Assembly: GCA_947501325.1 (NCBI GenBank)
Contig: CANMVC010000002.1
Span: 868,001 to 932,000 of the forward strand
Length of the DNA: 64,000 nt
Direction: 5' to 3'
DNA from: an uncultured Sphingomonadaceae bacterium
GTDB taxonomy: Bacteria > Pseudomonadota > Alphaproteobacteria > Sphingomonadales > Sphingomonadaceae
A program made the position numbers and the translations under genes. The notes below the pieces were generated by a model that did not search any database, was not told the DNA's origin, and worked only from the letters and a program-made list of their open reading frames with translations. Below, in pieces: positions 34,375 to 43,242 of this stretch; the first letter of the stretch is position 1, and every line of letters begins with the position of its first letter.

Positions 34375-35127
34375 AATTGTATCTTATCACAAGGAAAAAC
34401 CACGGCAAGGAAAGTCGGAAACGGAAAAGTTGATATCATTGAGAGAAAGCTGGTAATTGTCGAGCATGATGCAAAGACGGCGTGCGACATCTTCCAACGC
34501 TATCTTGCTTTGAGATGGGTTCCTGCGCTCAAACGAGATTTTCTGCATTTGCCGATGCTATCCCAACCCGGACCACATCGCTCGACAAGTTAATGTGACA
34601 ATGCCTGCTCGCGGAATATAGCAAACAGCACCTGCAACAACTTACTCGCCTTAGCTAATTGCCCGCCAAATGGTCTCTGCCGGCAGAATCGAAAGCGTAC
34701 CATCGCCTGAAAGCGCGCAATTCAGCCACTTATTTCGAGCGTCGTATTCACGCTAAGCACTTGTTATATAGGAGAAAAAAGTGGTGCGCGACGCAGTCTA
34801 TCGAAAACTGGTCTCAGGCGTCATTTTCCCTGATAATAGGGAAATAACAGGGAAATCCGTCCTTTTTCTTCAAATACAGCCGAACCGAGGGGGCAAAAAC
34901 CCCACTATCACAGGGCTTTCAGTCCAATTTCCCTACTCAAGATAACAGGGAACTTTTAATCTAAAACAGGGATTATGTTTAACAGTATCAGGGAAAGAGT
35001 CTCACCGAACAGGGACAATTATCCAAGTTAATGTTTCTACCCAGAATTACTCGATATATGTTTGGTCTAGGAGAATTCGATGTCTGAAAATTCACCCTTT
35101 TTCTTGTTTGATCCGGATAGCCGCGGT
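34375..35127. other. Gene-free spacer at the right edge of the photosynthesis cluster
   Basis: No frame here looks coding. The left half (34375-34800) has no recognised element apart from the probable bchI promoter. The right half contains the short-repeat array described separately and reaches a broken TonB-receptor fragment. The base composition turns A+T-rich compared with the bch genes. Confidence 0.6.
34825..35025. repeat. Array of interspersed CAGGGAA/TTCCCTG short repeats
   Basis: At least eight copies of a 6-8 base word are seen: TTTCCCTG (34826), AGGGAAA, ACAGGGAAA (34847), a CACAGGG remnant, TTTCCCTA (34929), AACAGGGAAC, AACAGGGAT, TCAGGGAA and ACAGGGAC (about 35011). Spacing is irregular (about 10-85 bp) and both orientations occur, with one local hairpin TTTCCCT/AGGGAAA. 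Degenerate arrays of this word are familiar in alphaproteobacterial intergenic and mobile-element borders; the origin is unclear. Confidence 0.65.
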
Positions 35128-35427
35128 TCACTCTATTTCAAGCTCGGGAAGTCCGCGGACGTTGATCGCGATCTCTGATCGATCAAAGCCTTCGTAAATA
35201 TTGAAGTTGGGGACCAGATCAGCAAAGGAAGATGCATCATCTGCACCGGTGGCTTCGATCTGCTCCGCGCCAATCGCGGCAATGGAAATCGGAACTTCGG
35301 CCAATCCCTGCTCACGTTTTTGGGCGGTAACTACGATGACAGGAGATTGATCGTTACGATCCTGTGCTGCTTCGTTTCCTTCTGCATCTTGAGCTTGCGC
35401 GATACCTCCCAAACAGAACATGCTCAC
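35128..35427 (-). pseudogene. Truncated TonB-dependent receptor (plug domain start only)
   Basis: 99 residues: end of a signal peptide (CLGGIAQAQ), then VIVVTAQKREQGLAEVPISIAAI and a plug region reading SFADLVPNFNIYEGFD and INVRG, exactly the beginning of a sphingomonad TonB-dependent receptor. It stops right after the INVRG motif, where more than 600 residues of barrel should follow; no continuation is seen in any frame down to the repeat array. It is therefore a remnant, probably cut by the event that brought in the repeats. The ATG overlaps the next gene's stop by 4 bp. Confidence 0.75.
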
Positions 35428-35903
35428 GCTACCGCTTCGCCATCAAACAAAGTGACGCCTTCAATCTCACCTTTTTTCTCTTCCGGTAACACCTCATCGG
35501 TAATGTGAATCGTGTCCACAACGCTCTGTATGACGTAGGCAATTTGATGAGAGCCATCACTGAACATAAGAAGGTTTATCTTACCCTCGCTGAGCGCTCC
35601 ATAAGTCGTCCCGGCCAGTGGGTAGATTTCTCCTTCAATTACGACCTGCGCGCCGTAATCGAAGATCCGCACAGCCGCTCTGTCAACCGTTTCAATTCGA
35701 CTTACCGGATCCATCCGAACAATACGGCGTTTTCCATCTAAACCAAGGAAAAGTATTGCTGGGACATCTTCGGTTTGGATTGTTTTTTGCCGCTCTGCCA
35801 ATGCTGACCTTCGACTGGCTTTATTTACGTCGCTGACTAGACCCTCTCGAACAGCAATGGCACCCATGTAGAGCATCAGCACCAAGCTTCCATCATCAAG
35901 CAA
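35424..35903 (-). CDS. Hypothetical protein next to the receptor remnant
   Basis: 159 residues, no signal peptide predicted by eye, although the start MLDDGSLVLMLYMGAIAV is hydrophobic. The middle is beta-rich (RRIVRMDPVSRIETVDRAA, GAQVVIEGEIYPLAGTTYG, INLLMFSDGSHQIAYVIQSV), resembling the FecR-like or autotransporter-type strands in large sphingomonad surface proteins; no firm family. It may itself be a fragment of a larger gene, given the broken neighbour. Start uncertain. Confidence 0.45.
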   Translation of the reverse strand: MLDDGSLVLMLYMGAIAVREGLVSDVNKASRRSALAERQKTIQTEDVPAILFLGLDGKRRIVRMDPVSRIETVDRAAVRIFDYGAQVVIEGEIYPLAGTTYGALSEGKINLLMFSDGSHQIAYVIQSVVDTIHITDEVLPEEKKGEIEGVTLFDGEAVA

Positions 35904-35989
35904 CGAGCTGCCTGTATAAAGGTTTGTTGCAGTGATGGATGGGCGCAGAAGCGGACGCTATCCTGAATAATAAACTGAATCTTAATTGA

Positions 35990-36583
35990 TCAATCGGTGC
36001 AGTCGATTGTGCAGTAGTTTGGGTTCACACCCCTCATCTGACCCTGAATGACGCGGACATATGTTTCTAATTCTTCTAAACTGAATAATCCCGGTTTAGG
36101 GTCTTCGACTTCGAGTTGCTTGACGTTCGTCACTTCGAAAGGAAGTCTGCCAGCTTCGGTGATACTGAATTTTCCATCTCCGACAAAAACCATGGAAAGT
36201 TCAAAACTGCGAAGACCGCACACGTCTCCCGAACAAAATAACCTATCGTTTCCTTTTTTGATTTCAATTTTGCCTAGTATTTCTGCACGTTCCTTTATCT
36301 TCGTGAGAGCGATATTGAGGTGAACATTGGAGCAACGTGGACTTCGCAATTTGGGTGGGGATTGCAAATCTAATTGGCCATCTTGACGAATATAGGCTGT
36401 AATTATTCCAGCATATTTTTGATCCGGATGCTCGCCTTTCTTAAAAAAGACGTCTTTTGAGAAGCAAGTTTCGAAAAGCTCAAATTGAAGAATTGGTTTA
36501 GGCTCTGCACTGCATCCAGCCAAAAAAGCGAGAACGGTTAGGGCAAGAATTCGTATCATCTGTGAAGCATACATTGATTTCAT
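35990..36583 (-). CDS. Putative lipoprotein
   Basis: 197 residues from the ATG at 36583. Signal peptide MKSMYASQMIRILALTVLAF with lipobox LAGC, so the mature protein begins at Cys and should be anchored in the envelope. Four further cysteines (in ETCFSKD, SPRCSN, LFCSGDVCG) and two at the very C-terminus suggest disulfides. No family recognised. The frame continues upstream to 36652, but that part overlaps a GTCCGCTTT repeat. Confidence 0.6.
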   Translation of the reverse strand: MKSMYASQMIRILALTVLAFLAGCSAEPKPILQFELFETCFSKDVFFKKGEHPDQKYAGIITAYIRQDGQLDLQSPPKLRSPRCSNVHLNIALTKIKERAEILGKIEIKKGNDRLFCSGDVCGLRSFELSMVFVGDGKFSITEAGRLPFEVTNVKQLEVEDPKPGLFSLEELETYVRVIQGQMRGVNPNYCTIDCTD

Positions 36584-36650
36584 AATGCGTCCAATATGAC
36601 GAATGCTAACGTCCGCTTTCGGGATGAAACGGACCAAAAGGTATTCGTGC

Positions 36651-36812
36651 ATGAAAAACGAACTTCTATATTACCTAATCATATTTACTCTGTTGTCCGT
36701 AATGGCGGCGGATTATTTCTATATCCAATCGGGTAACGTAATTTTTTCCATGGCATTGATGGCAATTTCCGTGCTGGCCATTATGAACTCCGGTAAAAGC
36801 AGGAAGGACTAG
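36651..36812 (+). CDS. Very small membrane protein
   Basis: 53 residues: MKNELLYYLIIFTLLSVMAA and a second hydrophobic stretch (VIFSMALMAISVLAIM) followed by a basic tail SGKSRKD. Two short membrane helices are likely. It lies between two palindromic repeats. A frame this short can arise by chance; the hydrophobic pattern and basic end make a real gene plausible. Function unknown. Confidence 0.4.
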   Translation: MKNELLYYLIIFTLLSVMAADYFYIQSGNVIFSMALMAISVLAIMNSGKSRKD

Positions 36813-36872
36813 TTATTCAGTCCCAATGTCCGCTTTCGGGATTTAGCGGACATAATATGAAAGTTATTTCAG

Positions 36873-37019
36873 ATGGGCATGATCCATATAATTGTAAGGC
36901 TCTTGTTTGAGATCATCGCGACTGTTTTAGATCGGAAGTATGGATTATTGTCTGTTTGGGTTTTCGGAATCTTGTTCATGACGGCTTTGATAGCCACTAT
37001 AAGATTCTTGATTTGGTGA
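36873..37019 (+). CDS. Very small membrane protein
   Basis: 48 residues: MGMIHIIVRLLFEIIATVLD, then KYGLLSVWVFGILFMTALIATI and a short RFLIW end. It has the same layout as the preceding small ORF, one or two membrane helices between copies of the GTCCGCTTT repeat. No ribosome site is obvious. A longer antisense frame of 136 codons over the same bases is poor in coding character. Low confidence. Confidence 0.35.
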   Translation: MGMIHIIVRLLFEIIATVLDRKYGLLSVWVFGILFMTALIATIRFLIW

Positions 37020-37225
37020 TTATATTTGTCGGAGTGTTCTAATGTCCGCTTTCGGGATAAAGCGGACCTAAGCGCCCTGCCCCTCAACATAAGGTAAATT
37101 ATCAACCGCTCAGCAATGTCCGCTTTGCGCCCCATATCGGACCTTCCGATGGTTTCTGCTTCATCCCGAAAGCCGACGTTAGCATTGCAGTAAATATTCT
37201 GGTGGCACATCAAGGTAATTGCCTT

Positions 37226-37255
37226 AAAAAAAGGGCTCTGACCAGCAGAGCCCTT
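37226..37255 (-). terminator. Rho-independent terminator after the TonB receptor
   Basis: On the minus strand GGGCTCT-GCTGGTC-AGAGCCC is followed by seven T. It lies 63 bp after the stop of the leftward TonB-dependent receptor gene and is a canonical terminator. Confidence 0.88.
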
Positions 37256-37317
37256 GAGTGGATGCCTTTTGGGAGGCAAACTGTTTGCCGTATCCGGCTT
37301 ATGAGTTTCTCAGCTAA

Positions 37318-39561
37318 TCAGAAATCAAAGCCGACCGTAACGCCATATTGCCTTGGAGCAATACCGGTGCCAAACGTGAACAGGCCAGCCACAGGTAATG
37401 CGGAACCCAACCCGCGATTGTCCGTCAGGTTGCGCCCGAAAACCCGCACATACACGTTTGAGTCATCATCAAAGCTATGTTTGTAAGTTATCGAGGCCGA
37501 TACATCATCTTGCGACTGATGCAGGCCGCGAGGATCATTTTGACCGAAATTACCCGGATCCGCAACGATGGTTGTCTGATACGAACTTGTTGTGCTGTAT
37601 CTGGCATTGAAATTCAATGTACCGTTGCTTCCAACTAGCAGCTCGTAATTTCCGGCTACGGAGAACGATACATCAGGTGCGCGGCGCAAATCGCGGTCTG
37701 ATGCATCTTCGCCCGGGTCCTGAACACCATCGAGATTAACATCGATGAAGAAATCATCATATTTGGCATCCAGCAAACCAAGCGAGCTGGTAATCGTGAA
37801 GCCGTCAAAAAGCTCAGCGCGCATATCGAATTCCGCACCGAGAATGGACGCATTTGCTGCGTTCAACGTTACAGTCTCTTGCGGGTTAGGCGAACCAGGT
37901 GGCGTTGCTTGCACGACATCTTCCTGCTTGTCGTTATATTTGGTGTAGAAACCAGCGACATTCAACGTGACACGGCCATCTGCAAATTGCGTCTTTGCCC
38001 CTATCTCAAAAGAATCCACCGTCTCTGGGTCGAATGATACTGCGACAGAGGATGGGCTATTCGCACGGCCATTAAAACCGCCGGAGCGATAGCCACGTGC
38101 GTAGGACGCATAGCCGAGAATATCGTCGGTAAAGCGATAGTCGAGACTGACACGCGGCGTGAACTGCGACCAATCATCTGCATTGGACAGGGCCAAAAGC
38201 GGTCCCGGGCCAGCAAAAATTGACCGCGTATATTCTTTCTCGTCCTTGGAATAGCGAGCGCCCACACTCAGGCGCAACTGATCGGTCAGTTCGAGATCAA
38301 AGTCACCAAAAATAGCATAGGATTTGGTTTCATGGTCGGTTTCGGAAGGAAGCCCGAAACCAGTTGGCAGCGTTGTCGTTTGTTGCAGTTGATATTCATT
38401 GTTGAAATAGAATAATCCGACAACACCGCTCAGGCTTTCGGTGAAATCGCCCGCCAGCCGTAATTCCTGACTGAATTGGCGATATTGTTGCGCTCTGCTG
38501 GTGGTAAAAAACGGAATTGATGTTCCATCAAAATCCTGAATGACCAGTTCGTCGGACTCTTTCAGTGCAGTAATCGACGATAATGTGAGATCACCCATTG
38601 TGTAATTGATCCGGGCAGAATAAGAATCTTCGGTATAATCCACATCCCCAAGGGTGTTGCTGAACACCGTGTAAAGATCATCGCGGGTATTGCGGTTACA
38701 TTGCAAAGTCAGAGTGGGAATACCGCAAATTGCCTCCCCGGTTTGGGACAAGGATGCAACCGCCGGATCCCCTCCAATTTTCGTGACTTCAGCAGTAAGC
38801 AATATTTCCAGATCGCTATTGGGTTCGATCAATATCGTTCCACCAGCGCTTGTGATATTGTTCGCACCGGTGCGGCGATCCAGTGTGACGTTATTATAGA
38901 AGCCGTCGAAAGCACGATCGGAGAAGAAGAGTTTCGCGCCAAAAACATCTCCGTCCCCGAAGTTGAAAACCGCATTATATTCTTCCCGGCCATAATTACC
39001 GACAGTCGCTTCGGCACGCAGGCCAAATTCCTTGGTGGGCCGTGATCGCTGCACATTGATAACGCCGCCAATGGTATTCCGGCCAAATAAAGTGCCCTGC
39101 GGACCCCGCAAGACTTCGACCTGTTGAAAATCAAACGCGTTGGTCAGTTGCGCGGTGTTAGTTCCTGTAAATACGCCATCAATCACAACACCGACCGTTG
39201 GCTCAAAGCTTTTTTCTACATCTTCAAAGCTGACGCCGCGCAGGGAAATTGCGCCAGCACCCGGACCAGCGGCAACTGCGTCGATAACCAGGCTGGGGGA
39301 AAGCGTCTCCAAATCCTCGATATTCAAAGCGCCTTGCGCGCCTAGTTGTTCCGGATTGACCACCGTGACGGCAAGCGGAACGTCCTGAATGGATTCAGAG
39401 CTTCCGCGCAAACGCCCAGTGACAACGATTATATCGCCATCTTCACTGGCTTGATCTCCAGAGCCTTGCTGCGCCAATGCTGGACTAGTTAACCCGGCCA
39501 ATGCCGTTAACATCGTTCCGTAAGCCAGCTTCGTCCTCAGTGCGTATTTCTTGGAAATCAT
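37318..39561 (-). CDS. TonB-dependent receptor
   Basis: 747 residues from ATG 39561 (MISKKYALRTKLAYG...), with a signal peptide cleaved near SPALAQQ. The plug domain follows: DIIVVTGRLRGSSESIQDVPLAVTVV (TonB-box-like start), SLRGVSFEDVEKS and EVLRGPQGTLFGRNTIGGVINV. The remaining ~550 residues are a barrel ending in the outer-membrane signature GVTVGFDF. Typical of the catabolic or siderophore receptors abundant in sphingomonads; the substrate is not readable. It is divergent from the DUF3604 gene, suggesting shared control. Confidence 0.93.
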   Translation of the reverse strand: MISKKYALRTKLAYGTMLTALAGLTSPALAQQGSGDQASEDGDIIVVTGRLRGSSESIQDVPLAVTVVNPEQLGAQGALNIEDLETLSPSLVIDAVAAGPGAGAISLRGVSFEDVEKSFEPTVGVVIDGVFTGTNTAQLTNAFDFQQVEVLRGPQGTLFGRNTIGGVINVQRSRPTKEFGLRAEATVGNYGREEYNAVFNFGDGDVFGAKLFFSDRAFDGFYNNVTLDRRTGANNITSAGGTILIEPNSDLEILLTAEVTKIGGDPAVASLSQTGEAICGIPTLTLQCNRNTRDDLYTVFSNTLGDVDYTEDSYSARINYTMGDLTLSSITALKESDELVIQDFDGTSIPFFTTSRAQQYRQFSQELRLAGDFTESLSGVVGLFYFNNEYQLQQTTTLPTGFGLPSETDHETKSYAIFGDFDLELTDQLRLSVGARYSKDEKEYTRSIFAGPGPLLALSNADDWSQFTPRVSLDYRFTDDILGYASYARGYRSGGFNGRANSPSSVAVSFDPETVDSFEIGAKTQFADGRVTLNVAGFYTKYNDKQEDVVQATPPGSPNPQETVTLNAANASILGAEFDMRAELFDGFTITSSLGLLDAKYDDFFIDVNLDGVQDPGEDASDRDLRRAPDVSFSVAGNYELLVGSNGTLNFNARYSTTSSYQTTIVADPGNFGQNDPRGLHQSQDDVSASITYKHSFDDDSNVYVRVFGRNLTDNRGLGSALPVAGLFTFGTGIAPRQYGVTVGFDF

Positions 39562-39721
39562 AATTGTCCTCTCCCTTTGTAGTTGGATAGGTTCAATTTC
39601 CCTATCTCTTCTATTAAATGAACATATGGTCACTTTCCATTATGGCCTATCATCAAAACTGACAGGCAGCGAGAACCGTGATGATTAAATCGCTGCCAGA
39701 TCAGCGCCAAAGGAGAACCAA

Positions 39722-41548
39722 ATGCCTTTTTCATCGACAAGAATCACATTGCTCCTATCGTCGATGACATTGTGTCTGACTGGATGTCAGGATACTGGGA
39801 ATACAGAGACTGGAAACACTCAAGCCGAAAATGCAGTAGCCGAAAACATCAAGCTAACAGATGTGCCGGAAGAGGTATTCTGGGGCGATCTTCATGTGCA
39901 TTCCAACCTGTCATTTGATAGCAATAGCTTTGGCAATCAAAACTTGGGGCCAGAGGCGGCTTACCGCTTTGCACGCGGAGAAACGGTACAAACGTCTTCG
40001 GGGCAGCAGGCGAAATTGAGCCGCCCGTTGGACTTTTTAATGGTCGCTGATCATGCTGAATATCTCGGTTATTTAACTGGCTTGCAAAATAAGGATGAAA
40101 TGGCCCTTTCTTCCGCCCTGGGCAAAAGATGGCAAGGCTATCTGACCGGTTCAGAAGGTACGGGGCCGATCATGGATGAATATGTCGCGATGGTAACTGG
40201 AGCAATGCCGCAGGAAGTGCCGAGCAAGGCATTTACCGCAACAGTTTGGCAAGACGTAATCGGCATCGCAGAGCGCTATAATGAACCAGGGAAATTCACC
40301 GCGTTCGTCGGATATGAATGGACATCAATGCCGGGGGGGCGCAACATGCACCGGGTTGTGGTGTTCAAGGATGGACCGGAAAAAACCGGCCAAATCATTC
40401 CCTTTTCGGCGCTAGAAAGTGATGATCCCGAGAAGCTTTGGGAATTTCTCGCCGAATATGAAGCCGCAACCAAAGGCAATGTCCTCGCGATCGCGCATAA
40501 CGGAAATTTGTCAGGCGGCTTGATGTTTGACGATACCACGCTCACCGGCAAGCCTATAACCAGCCAATATGCTAAAACGAGAATGCGGTGGGAACCGGTC
40601 TATGAAGTCACACAGGTCAAGGGTGACGGAGAGGCGCACCCCCTTCTCTCGCCGGACGATGAGTATGCAGATTTTGAGACATGGGATGAAACTGATATCT
40701 CGCTCAAACCAAAACCAACAGACCCGGTTTTGCGCAAGAAAATGCTGGAAGGCGAATATGCCCGCAGTGGTTTGAAAACAGGCTTGTCTTTCCAGGCAGA
40801 ATTGGGGGCCAATCCTTATCAGTTCGGGCTGATCGGCTCGACGGACTCGCATACCTCTTTAGCGACAGCCGACGACAATAATTTCTGGGGCAAGTTTAAG
40901 GATTCCGAACCTTCGGCGGATCGATCAACAAGCAAGATGGGCGGCGCCCTTTGGCCCAATGCCAAGCTTACTTCTTCTGGCTATACAGGCATTTGGGCTC
41001 GGGCAAATACCCGCGCAGAGCTTTTCAACGCGATAAAACGCCGCGAGGTCTATGCCACGACCGGGCCGCGCATCAAGTTACGGCTATTTGCCGGATGGAA
41101 TTTTACCAAAGCCGATCTAAAGCGCACTGATTTTTCGGCATGGGGCTATAAAAATGGTGTTCCGATGGGCGGGATATTCTCACCTGCCAAACAAGGCCGA
41201 TCGCCCACTTTCCTGATCAAAGCGCTGAAAGACCCAGAAGATGTAAATTTGCAGCGTGTTCAAATCGTCAAAGGTTGGCGCTCGCAAAAGGGGGAATTGA
41301 AAGAACAGGTATTTGATGTAGCTTTGGCGAGCACAAAAAAGGGCGAGGCGGAATTTTCCACATTCTGGGTCGATCCTGATTTCAGGGAAAAAGACAACGC
41401 TTTCTACTATGTACGCGTGCTGCAAATGCCTTCAAAAAGATGGACGGCTTATGATGCGCAAAAATATAATATAGAGACACCGTCAGAATATCCTGCCTAT
41501 ATTCAGGAAAGAGCTTATAGTTCCCCAGTCTGGTATAAACCGACCTAA
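39722..41548 (+). CDS. DUF3604 domain lipoprotein (PHP-like putative hydrolase)
   Basis: 608 residues. Lipoprotein signal with lipobox LTGC near residue 22. From residue ~52: FWGDLHVHSNLSFDS, then FLMVADHAEYLGYL, AFVGYEWTSMPGGRNMHRVV, and GLIGSTDSHTSLA, the His/Asp motifs of the PHP-like DUF3604 family, which presumably bind metals. RREVYATTGPRIKLRLFAGW is a further family block. Function in the family is unknown; a secreted phosphoesterase or other hydrolase is possible. It is divergent from a TonB receptor and followed by a TetR gene. Confidence 0.9.
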   Translation: MPFSSTRITLLLSSMTLCLTGCQDTGNTETGNTQAENAVAENIKLTDVPEEVFWGDLHVHSNLSFDSNSFGNQNLGPEAAYRFARGETVQTSSGQQAKLSRPLDFLMVADHAEYLGYLTGLQNKDEMALSSALGKRWQGYLTGSEGTGPIMDEYVAMVTGAMPQEVPSKAFTATVWQDVIGIAERYNEPGKFTAFVGYEWTSMPGGRNMHRVVVFKDGPEKTGQIIPFSALESDDPEKLWEFLAEYEAATKGNVLAIAHNGNLSGGLMFDDTTLTGKPITSQYAKTRMRWEPVYEVTQVKGDGEAHPLLSPDDEYADFETWDETDISLKPKPTDPVLRKKMLEGEYARSGLKTGLSFQAELGANPYQFGLIGSTDSHTSLATADDNNFWGKFKDSEPSADRSTSKMGGALWPNAKLTSSGYTGIWARANTRAELFNAIKRREVYATTGPRIKLRLFAGWNFTKADLKRTDFSAWGYKNGVPMGGIFSPAKQGRSPTFLIKALKDPEDVNLQRVQIVKGWRSQKGELKEQVFDVALASTKKGEAEFSTFWVDPDFREKDNAFYYVRVLQMPSKRWTAYDAQKYNIETPSEYPAYIQERAYSSPVWYKPT

Positions 41549-41577
41549 ATTCTAATCGATGCTGCGGGAGGCCGTTT

Positions 41578-42234
41578 CTGACCCAAACGAATATCTTAAG
41601 GCAGCATGAAAAGCCGACTCTCGGTCGCCCTAAGGGAAGGTCTTCTGAAGCCACGAGATCAAAAATCATGGACGCAGCGGCGATCCTGTTCGCCAAATAT
41701 GATTATGCTGAAGTGAATATGCGTATGATTGCGCGAGATGCCGGAGTCACCAGCCCGGCCATTTACAATCATTATCAATCGAAAGATGACCTGTTTAGCA
41801 AAACCGTCCTTCGCATGATGGCAGCTACCCATGCGCTGTTATCGGAAGTATTGGATCGCGAGGGAAGTTGGAAAGACCGTTTGGGACAGATGCTAACTGC
41901 GCTGGGCGAAGGTCATAAATCAAGCGCCAGCATGCATATTCTAAGCAGCACCACGCAAATCAAAATTGCCAGAGAACCCAAAAAATTTCAGGCCATCCGC
42001 GACGCCAGGAATGATATTGGCGCAATTTTCCAAGCCTTAGTCCGGGATGCGATTTCAGAGGGTGATCTGCCAAAAGAAACAGACCCCCGGATCACAGGAG
42101 ATTTGTTGATGGCTTTCTCCTTCAATGCAATCGGTACTGTTACAATCCACTGGGATCCCAAAAAATACATGGGGCAAATTTTGGAGGCGTTTGACCTTTT
42201 GACCAGATCCCATTCAAAAGGCAGACAAAATTAG
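41578..42234 (+). CDS. TetR/AcrR family transcriptional regulator, apparent CTG start
   Basis: 218 residues if translation begins at CTG 41578. The segment LGRPKGRSSEATRSKIMDAA is the usual N-terminus of TetR proteins, but it lies upstream of the first ATG (41668), and the frame has no ATG, GTG or TTG back to the stop of the previous gene. A GGGAGG ribosome site lies 7 bases before the CTG. The helix-turn-helix is in VNMRMIARDAGVTSPAIYNHYQSKDDLF. The ligand domain is generic. Likely regulates the DUF3604 gene and the receptor. Confidence 0.8.
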   Translation: MTQTNILRQHEKPTLGRPKGRSSEATRSKIMDAAAILFAKYDYAEVNMRMIARDAGVTSPAIYNHYQSKDDLFSKTVLRMMAATHALLSEVLDREGSWKDRLGQMLTALGEGHKSSASMHILSSTTQIKIAREPKKFQAIRDARNDIGAIFQALVRDAISEGDLPKETDPRITGDLLMAFSFNAIGTVTIHWDPKKYMGQILEAFDLLTRSHSKGRQN

Positions 42235-42700
42235 AGCTTCATAGCGTTTTGCAAGCCTATTGAACTCTATCAAGCCTTATTTGGTCAATGCTATTTCCTA
42301 CCAAATATGGCTATCGCCTTTCCTCTTCCCGGCGAATGTCTCGATAACAACTTGGCAGAACGTTTGCTTACAATACTTATTAATGGCTCTGGAGTTGAAG
42401 CGATAGAACACTCGGTGAGCCTAAACAAATTTAATGCTGATGTTCGCTTTTGCGCCTCAGTTTCCGACGTTCCGACGGTGTCCGCTTTATCCCGACAGCG
42501 GACATTAGATATCGTCGAAAACAAGTCCCAATACTGGTCATCTGTCAGGCCATATAGCTAACGGACATTGCGCATTGGGATTGCGGTGAACTGCTCGCGG
42601 TCTGCTGTCGTTAGCAGAGAATAGTGTCTTTAGACCATTCGTGGTTGGTCAGGCCGGACTATATTGTCGCGAAATAGTCCCCTGAAGAGAGGAACTTGCT
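42235..42700. other. Intergenic stretch with GTCCGCTTT repeats
   Basis: No convincing gene. It contains one foldable copy of the repeat (TGTCCGCT/AGCGGACA, about 42479-42504) and a half copy near 42561 (TAACGGACATTGCG). Short frames on both strands cross these repeats and are not supported. Confidence 0.55.
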
Positions 42701-43132
42701 TTGGTCACCATCATGACAAGCATGAAGGCACTCATCCGCATTGCACTTGCCTATGTTGCCGCCTGCTTTGTGGCCTCGCTCGGAATATTGTTGGTCGGCA
42801 GCCTTATGACGATTGGTCAGCCGCTCTCGGAAGGCGTGACCTGGGGCGAGGATATCGCGAACCAGGCGGGCTATCTGCCTCTGTTCGCTGCCATGGCAGG
42901 GATACTTGCGGCTCCCGTCGCTCTGGTCGCGATAGTTGTTTCCGCATTCCGCAAGATCACCAGGCTTTGGTTTTTCCTCCTTGCCGGAGCTGCAGCCGGG
43001 ATCCCGGTCCTGTTCCGCGGCGACCAGATAACGGTGATGCGTGCCATCGAAGATTACCTTACGCTTGGCCCAATTGGCGCTCCGGCGGGCGCGGCATTCT
43101 GGCTTGTGCGCCATCGTAAATGGCCAATTTGA
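42701..43132 (+). CDS. Hypothetical membrane protein
   Basis: 143 residues with three or four hydrophobic helices (about 8-34, 56-80, 85-103, and a short one near the end) and a basic C-terminus RHRKWPI. The TTG at 42701 has an AGAGAGGA site at good spacing; ATGs at 42713 and 42722 are alternatives. No family recognised. It lies alone between repeats and the convergent secreted-protein operon. Confidence 0.65.
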   Translation: MVTIMTSMKALIRIALAYVAACFVASLGILLVGSLMTIGQPLSEGVTWGEDIANQAGYLPLFAAMAGILAAPVALVAIVVSAFRKITRLWFFLLAGAAAGIPVLFRGDQITVMRAIEDYLTLGPIGAPAGAAFWLVRHRKWPI

Positions 43133-43242
43133 AAAAGTTTCGACGGTACACTTCAATTGCAGAATGGGCATGATCTAAGGATGTTTATGGCAACCTGATC
43201 GCGATGTGTGCGTCAAAAGCAGATATTGCCGAGCAACAGCAA

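Larger units (their letters stand above)
36602..37186. repeat. Segment bounded by 27-bp inverted repeats of the GTCCGCTTT family
   Basis: The left copy (36602-36628) begins AATGCTAACGTCCGCTTTC; the right copy (37160-37186) is its reverse complement with one mismatch. In between lie two more copies that fold alone: ATGTCCGCT/AGCGGACAT (36826-36853, 9-bp stem) and GTCCGCTTT/AAAGCGGAC (37044-37067, 9-bp stem), plus a partial copy near 37116. Two very short membrane ORFs lie between copies. The word recurs at 42.48, 42.56, 52.5, 56.57 and 62.54 kb. Confidence 0.7.

Noticed and set aside
34825-35025. CRISPR array
   Set aside because: The repeated word is only 6-8 bases, spacing is irregular and both orientations occur; there are no cas genes.
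36602-37186. Integron attC-type cassette array
   Set aside because: Small ORFs separated by palindromes look similar, but no attC core sites and no integrase gene were seen.
36869-37279. Leftward 136-codon frame between the lipoprotein and the TonB receptor
   Set aside because: It crosses several palindromic repeats and the terminator region and has no recognisable domain.
42307-42561. Rightward 84-codon frame
   Set aside because: Most of it is composed of decayed GTCCGCTTT repeat sequence and no ribosome site is seen.
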